Source of the DNA: Fibrobacter sp. | GTDB lineage: Bacteria > Fibrobacterota > Fibrobacteria > Fibrobacterales > Fibrobacteraceae | DNA: 42,293 nucleotides | Direction: 5' to 3' | NCBI GenBank assembly: GCA_017530965.1 | Contig: JAFXLS010000135.1 | Location: 1-42,293, forward strand | Shown here: positions 16,386-23,214 of the stretch, in pieces | Layout of the letters: each line of letters starts with the position of its first letter | Numbering within the stretch: position 1 is the stretch's first letter | The notes under the pieces: model-generated | Told to the model about the DNA's origin: nothing | The model's database searches: none | Seen by the model: the letters and a program-made list of their open reading frames with translations, nothing else | Program-made: the position numbers and the translations under genes

Positions 16386-17297
16386 CTACAGTTTGTCTTG
16401 TTGCTTCTTTTCCCATTGGCTCAGGAAGTACCAGGTAGCGCGGATACCGAAGAAGTAGGTATCGCCGACGTTGTCGGTGTGGTGCGTGCTGTGATTACCG
16501 AAGCTCTGATTGAATTCCTCGTGGTTCATGTCGTTATAGCGGACAAAACGGTAACCGAGGTAGCCGCCCAAAGCTAGACGGCCTAGTTCAATACGCAGTT
16601 CAAGTTCGGAATTGACTGTCGTAGCGAGAGTGCTGTAGAAACGGTCGCGCAAAGTTTGGACATTTTCTTCGTTGCCACGTTCGACATAATCATAGTTCGA
16701 AGAAAAGTGCATGTTCATGAGGCTGAAACCGAAACCGATGGAAGGAATCAGGTTAATTGGTGCGTTTTCACCGAAGAGCTTCCAACCGAACATCCAGTCG
16801 GCACCGTAGGTGAACCATTCGACATCGTAGAGCGGGAAGGTGGTGCTTTCGGTGGGGTTGCTCGGACCGCTTGTTTTGTAGCTAGAGGCCGGACGTTCGG
16901 ATACTTGCGTGGGCATGAAGTTGAAGTCGATCCAGGTCAGGAACTGTTTGTACTGAGCACCCACGTTGATGTGCAGGCCTAGGTACCAGTCATCGAATTT
17001 TTTGTAATCGTTGGGCGCTGAACCTTTGAAGAAGGCCGTCAGAGTATCCAATTTAGTTGGATCCTCTGCATTTTTCTGGGTATATTCGATTTGGTGGTAG
17101 CCGTTGTAGAGTGCTACCGTGTTCACGTATCTCTGGTATTCGCTACGCATGCCGCGGTAGTCGGCGCCAATCGAAATGAACCCGCGGACGTGGTCCTTTT
17201 CGTAAAATCCTTCTTCTTCGTCAGCGAAAGAGCTGGTGGCGAAGGTAAGCAAGCTGAGAGCGACAATGCTCAAAAAAGAGGCTATCTTTGTTTTCAT
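16386..17297 (-). CDS. Outer-membrane beta-barrel-like protein
   Basis: 303 residues; family not recognised. The signal peptide begins MKTKIASFLSIVALSLLTFA and ends SSFADE, which fixes the ATG at 17297 rather than 17369. Alternating aromatic and polar strands follow (INLIPSIGFGFSLMNMHFSS; RLALGGYLGYRFVRYND; YFFGIRATWYFLSQW), in the style of an outer-membrane barrel. It is monocistronic with its own terminator. A structural or porin-like role is inference. Confidence 0.6.
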   Translation of the reverse strand: MKTKIASFLSIVALSLLTFATSSFADEEEGFYEKDHVRGFISIGADYRGMRSEYQRYVNTVALYNGYHQIEYTQKNAEDPTKLDTLTAFFKGSAPNDYKKFDDWYLGLHINVGAQYKQFLTWIDFNFMPTQVSERPASSYKTSGPSNPTESTTFPLYDVEWFTYGADWMFGWKLFGENAPINLIPSIGFGFSLMNMHFSSNYDYVERGNEENVQTLRDRFYSTLATTVNSELELRIELGRLALGGYLGYRFVRYNDMNHEEFNQSFGNHSTHHTDNVGDTYFFGIRATWYFLSQWEKKQQDKL

Positions 17298-17414
17298 AAA
17301 AGATTCCGTTGCTAGTATACGGCATATAAAATACATTATGTTTTGGGTTTTTGGCATAAAAAATTTCATAAGATGTTAAAAATCAACGATTTACGTACTT
17401 TTTCAGGACTTAGG

Positions 17415-18713
17415 ATGTTGAATTTTTGTGGAAAAATGGTCGCCGGTGCCTCCTTGGGGCTTTTTCTGGCGTTTTCGGGGTTGGTATTGAGTTCCTGTGG
17501 GAATAACGGCGAACCTGAAAAGAAATTGGCCGATTGTGGGGAACTGCCGGCCCTGGAATACAGCAAGAACCTGAAGGTGGGGACGCTTTGTGGCGAGAAA
17601 GTCGCCGAGATCCGTTCCATTGTGGGTCGCGACACCTTGATAAAGCGCTTTAACTTGGGGAACGCCCCCCAAAGGGTGGTGGCCCTTTCTTCGGCGCAGA
17701 TTGGCTATATGTTGCGTCTTGGCCTTGAAAACCGTCTTGTGGGCGTGGGCGAGGGGAAGTATATCGCAGACAGTTCCCTGTATGCCCGGGTCGCCGCAGG
17801 CCAGGTAGCCGAGGTGGGGAGCGGTTCTACGATTTCTCTGGAAAAGCTGGTGGCGCTTCAGCCGGACTTGGTCTTGAGCTTTGCCACGGGTGGTGGACAT
17901 GACGACTATGAACGGATCGAGGCCTTGAAGCTTCCGCTGATGCTTACGTCGGAATGGCAGGAAGACAGTCCCCTGGCCAAGGCGGAGTGGATTAAGTTGT
18001 ACGGAACAATGTTTGGCGTAGAAGCCTTGGCAGATTCGATTTTTGAACAAAGTAAGAATGCGTATTTGCGGTCTGCAAACGGGGGCGTTGCGGGCGGACA
18101 GCACTTAGAGCAAAGCTCTTTAGTGCGCATGGCCACCAGGGTGGGGGTGTCCCCCGCTAGAGAGGGTAGCGAGCAACAGCGTGCGAACGAGGGGGAAACT
18201 CCCCCCCATAAATCCGCTCAAGATGATACAATTCCACATTCCACATCCCACATTTCACACTCCCCTTGTCCCCGTGTGTTAGTGGGCATGAGCTACGGCG
18301 GTGTGTGGTATGCTCCGGGCGGGAACAGCTTTACGGCGAGGCTTATCAAGGATGCGGGCGGCTGCTACTTGTGGGCGGCGGATACCAGTCGGGAACTCCA
18401 GTTTTCGCTGGAAGAAATCATGAAGGTGGCCGACAGTGCCGACGTGTGGGTGAATCCCGGAATGTTCGGATCCCCGGAGGAATTGTTGGCCGCGGAACCT
18501 CGTATCAAGTACATCAAGGCCTTCAAGGATAAGCTGGTATGCCAGAATGACGGGCGCAAGGGCCCCGGTGGCGGTAACGATTTTTACGAATCTGCAGTGG
18601 CGTATCCTGCCGAAATGCTTCAAAATCTGAAGGGGTGTATACAGAAGTCAACAAATGGGGCTGATTCTGGCCGAAAGGGTTTTGATTGGTACCATAATAT
18701 TTTTATCTTTTAA
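17415..18713 (+). CDS. Periplasmic-binding lipoprotein (BtuF/FepB family) with insertion
   Basis: 432 residues. The lipobox LSSC (Cys28) marks a lipoprotein. The fold is a type III periplasmic-binding protein, as used for vitamin B12, haem or iron-siderophore uptake: VVALSSAQIGYMLRLGLENR, VGSGSTISLEKLVALQPDLV and a C-terminal lobe with GNSFTARLIKDAGG. Residues about 222-286 (18078-18272) are a low-complexity insert carrying two G5/C5 palindromes and a CCACAT-type run, in frame, just before the strand PRVLVGMSYGG. ATG 17415 is preferred (AGGA seven bases upstream); 17373 (ATG) is possible. No permease or ATPase gene follows, so its transporter partner is elsewhere. Confidence 0.8.
   Translation: MLNFCGKMVAGASLGLFLAFSGLVLSSCGNNGEPEKKLADCGELPALEYSKNLKVGTLCGEKVAEIRSIVGRDTLIKRFNLGNAPQRVVALSSAQIGYMLRLGLENRLVGVGEGKYIADSSLYARVAAGQVAEVGSGSTISLEKLVALQPDLVLSFATGGGHDDYERIEALKLPLMLTSEWQEDSPLAKAEWIKLYGTMFGVEALADSIFEQSKNAYLRSANGGVAGGQHLEQSSLVRMATRVGVSPAREGSEQQRANEGETPPHKSAQDDTIPHSTSHISHSPCPRVLVGMSYGGVWYAPGGNSFTARLIKDAGGCYLWAADTSRELQFSLEEIMKVADSADVWVNPGMFGSPEELLAAEPRIKYIKAFKDKLVCQNDGRKGPGGGNDFYESAVAYPAEMLQNLKGCIQKSTNGADSGRKGFDWYHNIFIF
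18143..18261 (+). repeat. Palindromic and short-tandem insert within the binding-protein gene
   Basis: GGGGGTGTCCCCC (18143-18155), GGGGGAAACTCCCCC (18191-18205) and an imperfect tandem of ACATTCC / CCACAT units (18231-18261). All lie in frame without a stop. Confidence 0.7.
18703..18710 (+). promoter_or_regulatory. TTATCTTT box before the 18717 start
   Basis: Six bases before the ATG at 18717, overlapping the end of the previous gene. Confidence 0.3.
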
Positions 18714-18716
18714 CCC

Positions 18717-19514
18717 ATGAAAACTCATACAGGTATTGGTGACTGGATTGCAGCCAACTATGAACTTGGGACGCCTTTTTTGCAGCAGGTGCCCAGGGAC
18801 TGTGCCGATTATTTGCTTTTGAATGCCCAGATTCGCGAATATGATTCGGGCGAAATCATTATTAATGGCGGGTCTATTGGCGATTCTTTCTGCGTGTTGC
18901 AGAGCGGTCGCGCTTTTATTTGCGGTGAACTTTTGGCTGACGGCCATTACAATACTCTCGCGACGTTGGAGGCGGGTACTTGTTTTGGCGAAATGTCCAT
19001 TATCTGTAATGAGCCCACTAGCAATACCGTTATTGCAGGTGAAGATGGTGCCACGGTGCTCCATATTCCCAGCGACGAGTTCGTGAAGTTCCTGGACAAG
19101 AACCCGAACATCATGGTGTACCTTTACAAGGTGGTGGCAGACCGCCTGCGCGCTAAGAACAAGGCTTTCGACGAATTCGAAAGACTTTCGCTCCTTGCTT
19201 CCGCAAAGGTTCTCCCCTTTATCGATTTTGCACAGACTATGGAAAAGAGCCGCGTTACGGGAACGGTCATGTTCGAATGTAACGGTGAAAAGGGCTTTAT
19301 CGCTTTCCAGGATGGCCGTATCTGCTGTGCTAAGTGTGGCAAACTGGCAGGCCCAGACGCATTGGAAAAAATGCTTTCTTGGGGTGACGAGACGCTGTTC
19401 AAGCTGGATACCCACTTGATGCCGGATATCGTGAACATCAACCAGATGTCCGATACCACCAGCCTCATTCTGGATGCGCTCAGAAATATTGATGAAAAAC
19501 AAAATGCCCGTTAA
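18717..19514 (+). CDS. Cyclic-nucleotide-binding-domain protein with DUF4388
   Basis: 265 residues, soluble. Residues about 20-150 form a cNMP-binding beta-roll (GSIGDSFCVLQSGRAFICGE; LEAGTCFGEMSIICNEPTSN). The phosphate-binding cassette normally reads GE...PRSA; here Arg is Thr101 (PTSN), so classical cAMP binding is doubtful. Residues about 175-255 (SRVTGTVMFECNGEKGFIAF onward) match DUF4388, a domain common in regulators of deltaproteobacteria and Fibrobacter. No DNA-binding domain is seen. It ends 39 bases before purM and may be cotranscribed with it. Confidence 0.75.
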   Translation: MKTHTGIGDWIAANYELGTPFLQQVPRDCADYLLLNAQIREYDSGEIIINGGSIGDSFCVLQSGRAFICGELLADGHYNTLATLEAGTCFGEMSIICNEPTSNTVIAGEDGATVLHIPSDEFVKFLDKNPNIMVYLYKVVADRLRAKNKAFDEFERLSLLASAKVLPFIDFAQTMEKSRVTGTVMFECNGEKGFIAFQDGRICCAKCGKLAGPDALEKMLSWGDETLFKLDTHLMPDIVNINQMSDTTSLILDALRNIDEKQNAR

Positions 19515-19553
19515 GGGCAAACACATGCCCGGAACTTGGGCAAAGGAAAAAAG

Positions 19554-20579
19554 ATGAATTACGCAGACGCAGGAGTGTCCTTGGCACGTGCCGACGAAGC
19601 TATGGTCGGTGTCAAGAAATCCGTACGTACTACATTCAACCAGGGCGTTTTGGGCGACGTGGGTAACTTCGGTGGCCTCTTTACGCTGAACCACCTCGGC
19701 ATGAAGGATCCGGTCCTCGTGAGTTCCGTGGATGGCGTGGGCACCAAGCTCAAGGTCGACATCGAAATGGGCACCCATGAACTTCCGGGTCAGGACATCG
19801 TGAACCACTGCTGCGACGACATTCTGGTGCAGGGTGCTCGTCCGCTGTTCTTCTTGGACTACGTGGCTACGGGCCGCTTGGAACCGGGTGTCATGGACAA
19901 GCTGGTTGCCGGTATGGCCAAGGCCTGTCGCGAAAACGATCTCGTTCTGATTGGCGGTGAAACTGCTGAAATGCCGGGCTTCTACGGTCCGGGCGACTAC
20001 GACATTTCCGGTACTATCGTGGGTGTCGTGGAACGCGAAAACATCATTGACGGCAAGAAGATCAAGCCGGGTACCATTATCCTTGGCCTGCCTTCTACGG
20101 GTCTCCACACCAACGGTTACTCTCTCGCCCGTAAGGTGTTGTTCGACGTGGCCGGCTACAAGGTCGACACCGTGGTCGACGGTATGGACAAGTCCATCGG
20201 CGAAGCTCTCGCCACACCGCACCGCAGCTACTACCCGAGCCTCATCGATCTTTGCAACAAGAAGATTATCCAGGGCCTCGCTCACATTACCGGTTCTGGC
20301 TACCAGGGCAACATTCCGCGTATCCTCCCGGATAACGTGGACGTGATTATCGACCGCACCACTTGGGATCCTCCGATGATCTTCAAGCTGATCCAGCAGG
20401 CCGGCTCTGTCGAAAAGGACGAAATGTACTCTACCTTCAACATGGGTATGGGCATGCTCATCTTCATCGACCCGGCAGACAAGGCTGAAGTCACCGCTCA
20501 CCTCGAAGCCAAGGGCGAAAAGTGGGTGCAGATCGGTGAAGTCGTCGCTGGCTCCAAGCAGGTGAAGTTCCGCGACTAA
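19554..20579 (+). CDS. purM: Phosphoribosylformylglycinamidine cyclo-ligase (AIR synthetase)
   Basis: 341 residues, close to the usual 345. PurM closes the imidazole ring to give AIR, the fifth step of de novo purine synthesis, using ATP. Family motifs are intact: YADAGVS at the start, SSVDGVGTKLK (near 58-68), LIGGETAEMPGFY (near 135-147) and GLPSTGLHTNGYSLAR. ATG 19554 is preferred over an upstream TTG because AAAGGA lies eight bases before it. A strong terminator follows. No other pur gene is in the window. Confidence 0.96.
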   Translation: MNYADAGVSLARADEAMVGVKKSVRTTFNQGVLGDVGNFGGLFTLNHLGMKDPVLVSSVDGVGTKLKVDIEMGTHELPGQDIVNHCCDDILVQGARPLFFLDYVATGRLEPGVMDKLVAGMAKACRENDLVLIGGETAEMPGFYGPGDYDISGTIVGVVERENIIDGKKIKPGTIILGLPSTGLHTNGYSLARKVLFDVAGYKVDTVVDGMDKSIGEALATPHRSYYPSLIDLCNKKIIQGLAHITGSGYQGNIPRILPDNVDVIIDRTTWDPPMIFKLIQQAGSVEKDEMYSTFNMGMGMLIFIDPADKAEVTAHLEAKGEKWVQIGEVVAGSKQVKFRD

Positions 20580-20610
20580 TCCTCTTCTTGCAACAAGGGA
20601 GTTTAAAAAG

Positions 20611-20636
20611 GCTTGCACTAGGTGCAAGCTTTTTTT
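20611..20636 (+). terminator. Strong terminator after purM
   Basis: GCTTGCAC (20611-20618), loop TAG, GTGCAAGC (20622-20629), then a seven-base T-run. Confidence 0.9.
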
Positions 20637-20657
20637 ATCGGCAAGGACTTTGCTTTT

Positions 20658-20665
20658 CTATCTTT
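20658..20665 (+). promoter_or_regulatory. CTATCTTT(G) box before the 20673 start
   Basis: TATCTTTG exactly fits the Bacteroidetes-type -7 consensus TAnnTTTG and lies seven bases before the ATG. Confidence 0.45.
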
Positions 20666-20672
20666 GCGGTCG

Positions 20673-21596
20673 ATGATTCCTGCACGCAACAGTCTCGCTT
20701 TTTGGCACCTACTTGCCATTATCACCATCACCTTTTGGGGCACGAGTTTCGTGAGCACGAAGGTGCTCTTGAATCATGGCTTTTCGGCGGTGCAGATTTT
20801 CTCGTTGCGCTTTGCGATTACCTACTTGATCCTTTTAGCGGCGAGCCACAAGCAATTCCGCAGCAAGAACTGGAAGCATGAACTGATTCTGTTTATCAGC
20901 GGCATTACCGGATGCACGCTCTACTTTTGGACCGAGAATACGGCGCTTTCGTTTTCGCCGTCGAGTAACGTGGCGCTCATTATTTGCGCGAATCCTCTGC
21001 TTATCCTGATTCTTGGGGGAATTATCTATAAGAGCGAGCGTCTTGGCAAGCGACAGATTCTAGGGTGCCTCGTTACCTTTGTCGGTATGGTGCTGGTGGT
21101 ACTGAACGGCAAGTTCGTCTTGAAGCTTTCTCCCGTGGGAGATTTGCTCGCCTGCAGCGCCGGCGTCATGTGGGCGATCTATTCGCTGGTCGTGAAGCAG
21201 TTGAACGGCAAGTACAATTCGCTGTTCATTACACGCAAGATGTTTTTCTACGGGACGCTGATGTCTATTCCCGCCTTGTTCATCGAGGCGCGCGGCGATG
21301 TATCGAAGGTGCTTGATATTCCGTGGCAGAACTTTACGGAGCCGGTAGTCGCATTTAACTTTTTGTGCCTTACGGTATTTTGCTCGCTGTTTGGTTATCT
21401 TATTTGGAACAATGTGCTGAAGCAGCTCGGTACGGTACTGGCGAGCAACTATGGCTATGTGGCGCCTTTGATTACCATGATTACGGCTGCGATTGCTCTT
21501 GGCGAACGCATTACGCCCATTGCGATTGCGGGTGCTGCCGCCATTATTGTGGGAATGCTATTGGCGGAATTTAAATCTCGGAAAAGCGGTCGGTAA
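20673..21596 (+). CDS. EamA/DMT-family transporter
   Basis: 307 residues with ten predicted membrane helices in two EamA repeats. WGTSFVSTKVLLNHGFSA (near 22-39) is the first-repeat signature and WAIYSLVVKQLNGKY the second. The end LGERITPIAIAGAAAIIVGM is typical for the drug/metabolite exporter superfamily. The substrate is unknown. The start at 20673 is chosen because the in-frame ATG at 20622 lies in the purM terminator and the CTATCTTT box directly precedes 20673. The last 26 bases overlap the convergent DUF1653 gene. Confidence 0.88.
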   Translation: MIPARNSLAFWHLLAIITITFWGTSFVSTKVLLNHGFSAVQIFSLRFAITYLILLAASHKQFRSKNWKHELILFISGITGCTLYFWTENTALSFSPSSNVALIICANPLLILILGGIIYKSERLGKRQILGCLVTFVGMVLVVLNGKFVLKLSPVGDLLACSAGVMWAIYSLVVKQLNGKYNSLFITRKMFFYGTLMSIPALFIEARGDVSKVLDIPWQNFTEPVVAFNFLCLTVFCSLFGYLIWNNVLKQLGTVLASNYGYVAPLITMITAAIALGERITPIAIAGAAAIIVGMLLAEFKSRKSGR

Positions 21597-21810
21597 CTGT
21601 ACCGTCGGCAAGCGTCACTTTGCTTTCGAAATCCTCGCGGTCGCGCACCCATAAGGTTCCCTTCGGGTGGTCGGGCGTCTCGTATTCGCTGCGGTAAACC
21701 ACGAGTGGCTTGACCGATTCACAGTCGAGAGCGTCGGCGGTGACGACAGTGTAGATCATCGTTTCTTTTTTGTAGTGACGATACTTGCGGCCGGCAATTG
21801 CTTTTGACAT
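21571..21810 (-). CDS. DUF1653 domain protein
   Basis: 79 residues. GRKYRHYKKETMIYTVVTAD, VVYRSEYETPDHPKGTLWVR and the final DRFSEI match the small DUF1653 family, which has an SH3-like fold and no known function. The gene is last in the six-gene - strand unit; one base separates it from the patatin stop. Its 3' end overlaps the EamA gene, with no separate terminator visible. Confidence 0.85.
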   Translation of the reverse strand: MSKAIAGRKYRHYKKETMIYTVVTADALDCESVKPLVVYRSEYETPDHPKGTLWVRDREDFESKVTLADGTVTDRFSEI

Positions 21811-21811
21811 A

Positions 21812-22681
21812 TTACTTTTCCAGAAATTCGAGCAGTTTGGGCATGAGCGTGGTTGCGTCTTTCACGCCCATGTCGTAAAGATCCACCAGTTTGGACTTGT
21901 CTTTTTCAAAGCACGAAATCTTGAATTGAGCGCTTGGGCGAATCATGAATGCGGAGCCTTGAGCGACGCGTTCTTCTAGCGTGCGACGGCATTGGTTATA
22001 GCGAATGTGGCGGGTCCTTGCCGCTTCAATAAACTTCGGGTATTTGCGATAGATAATCTTGAACAGGGGAATCATGGAATTCGGCTTCTTGACAAAGCCT
22101 TCGGGCTGCGTCACGATGACGACCTGCTTTTGATAGCCCATGTTCGCGAAAAACTGAAAGGGAATGCTGTCGCCGACGCCACCGTCCAGAAGTTTCATGC
22201 CGTCGATGTCTACGATATGGCTCAAGAGAGGGAGTGAAGCCGATGCACGAATCCTGTCCATGTCTTCGGGCTTGTCCAAATCGCGGGTGAGCAAATATTC
22301 GGGGCCGCCAGTTTCCAAGTTCGTAGCGACGGCATAGAATTTCGTTTCAACTGCATTTTCGCGGAACTTTTCAAAATCGAAGGGATCGACCACGCGCGGG
22401 ATTTGATTGTAGCAGTAATCCAGTGCGAAAAAATCACCTGTGCGAATCAGGTTGCCCCAACTCATGTAGCGCTTGCTTGCCGAATGAATGATGTCCAGGC
22501 GCTTGTTGCGCTCGCGCTGTTCCGACAGATAGCTGCAAAGGTGCGTCGCACCCGCCGAGGTTCCGGCACATGCGCCGAACTTGAGTCCGTTATCTAAAAA
22601 TACATCGAGTACGCCGGCCGAATACGCCCCGCGCATTCCGCCGCCTTCGACGGCAAGTGCAATGTCCTTGTACATTGCCAT
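21812..22681 (-). CDS. Patatin-like phospholipase (YjjU type)
   Basis: 289 residues, no signal peptide, so cytoplasmic. The Ser-Asp dyad is complete: oxyanion loop GGGMRG (13-18), nucleophile Ser42 in GTSAG, and Asp166 in LLDGG. The family hydrolyses acyl esters of lipids. The ATG at 22681 overlaps the Nudix stop (TGATG), giving translational coupling. Membership of an operon with sensor kinases and a Nudix hydrolase suggests a response linked to membrane or lipid state, which is inference. Confidence 0.9.
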   Translation of the reverse strand: MAMYKDIALAVEGGGMRGAYSAGVLDVFLDNGLKFGACAGTSAGATHLCSYLSEQRERNKRLDIIHSASKRYMSWGNLIRTGDFFALDYCYNQIPRVVDPFDFEKFRENAVETKFYAVATNLETGGPEYLLTRDLDKPEDMDRIRASASLPLLSHIVDIDGMKLLDGGVGDSIPFQFFANMGYQKQVVIVTQPEGFVKKPNSMIPLFKIIYRKYPKFIEAARTRHIRYNQCRRTLEERVAQGSAFMIRPSAQFKISCFEKDKSKLVDLYDMGVKDATTLMPKLLEFLEK

Positions 22682-23214
22682 CAGGCATTCTCCATGAGCC
22701 ACTGGAAATCTTCCGGATGCTCCACGAATTTTTCAGGATGTATCTTGTGTTTTGCGAAAAATTCTTCGCGGGTCATCCATACGAATCCGTCGACTTCGCC
22801 GGGTTGCGGCACCAGCGATTTTGCCTCTTCGTCGGTGAAGGTAACTTTATAGGTGTCGTAGTATTCGTTGTCGATGTAGGAGCCGCCGTTAAGTACGGTT
22901 GCGTACTTGACCTCGAATAAATATTCGAGGTCGCGCGGACTCTTGTGTATACCCAGTTCTTCGCGCAGTTCGCGCACGGCGGCGTTAATGCTGCTGTCGC
23001 CTGCTGAAATATGCCCTGCACAGCTCGTGTCCAAGAGACCGGGGTTGTTTTCCTTTACGCGGCTACGCAGCTGGAACAAAATTTTTCCTTCGGGATTGAA
23101 CGCCCATACATGAATGGTGCGGTGCCAAAGGCCTTCGGCGTGAACTTTGGTGCGTCCGCAAGCGTAGCCTGCAGGCGTTCCGTCGGCATTCAAGACGTCA
23201 ATTTGTTCTTCCAT
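22681..23214 (-). CDS. Nudix hydrolase (isopentenyl-PP isomerase-like subgroup)
   Basis: 177 residues. The Nudix box GHISAGDSSINAAVRELREE, then LGI, is complete except that the first Glu is Asp; REL.EELGI supplies the metal-binding glutamates. The opening (DVLNADGTPAGYACGRTKVH; HRTIHVWAFNPEGKILFQ) is that of the YfcD/IDI-like Nudix group. The substrate is unknown. The start overlaps the end of the second kinase gene by 17 bases and its ribosome site lies inside that gene, so expression is tied to the operon. Confidence 0.9.
   Translation of the reverse strand: MEEQIDVLNADGTPAGYACGRTKVHAEGLWHRTIHVWAFNPEGKILFQLRSRVKENNPGLLDTSCAGHISAGDSSINAAVRELREELGIHKSPRDLEYLFEVKYATVLNGGSYIDNEYYDTYKVTFTDEEAKSLVPQPGEVDGFVWMTREEFFAKHKIHPEKFVEHPEDFQWLMENA

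Noticed and set aside
18648-20627. A 659-codon open frame on the - strand opposite the CNBD protein and purM
   Set aside because: It is the antisense shadow of purM and its neighbour; the translation is His/Val-rich and unlike any family, and both + strand genes are well supported.
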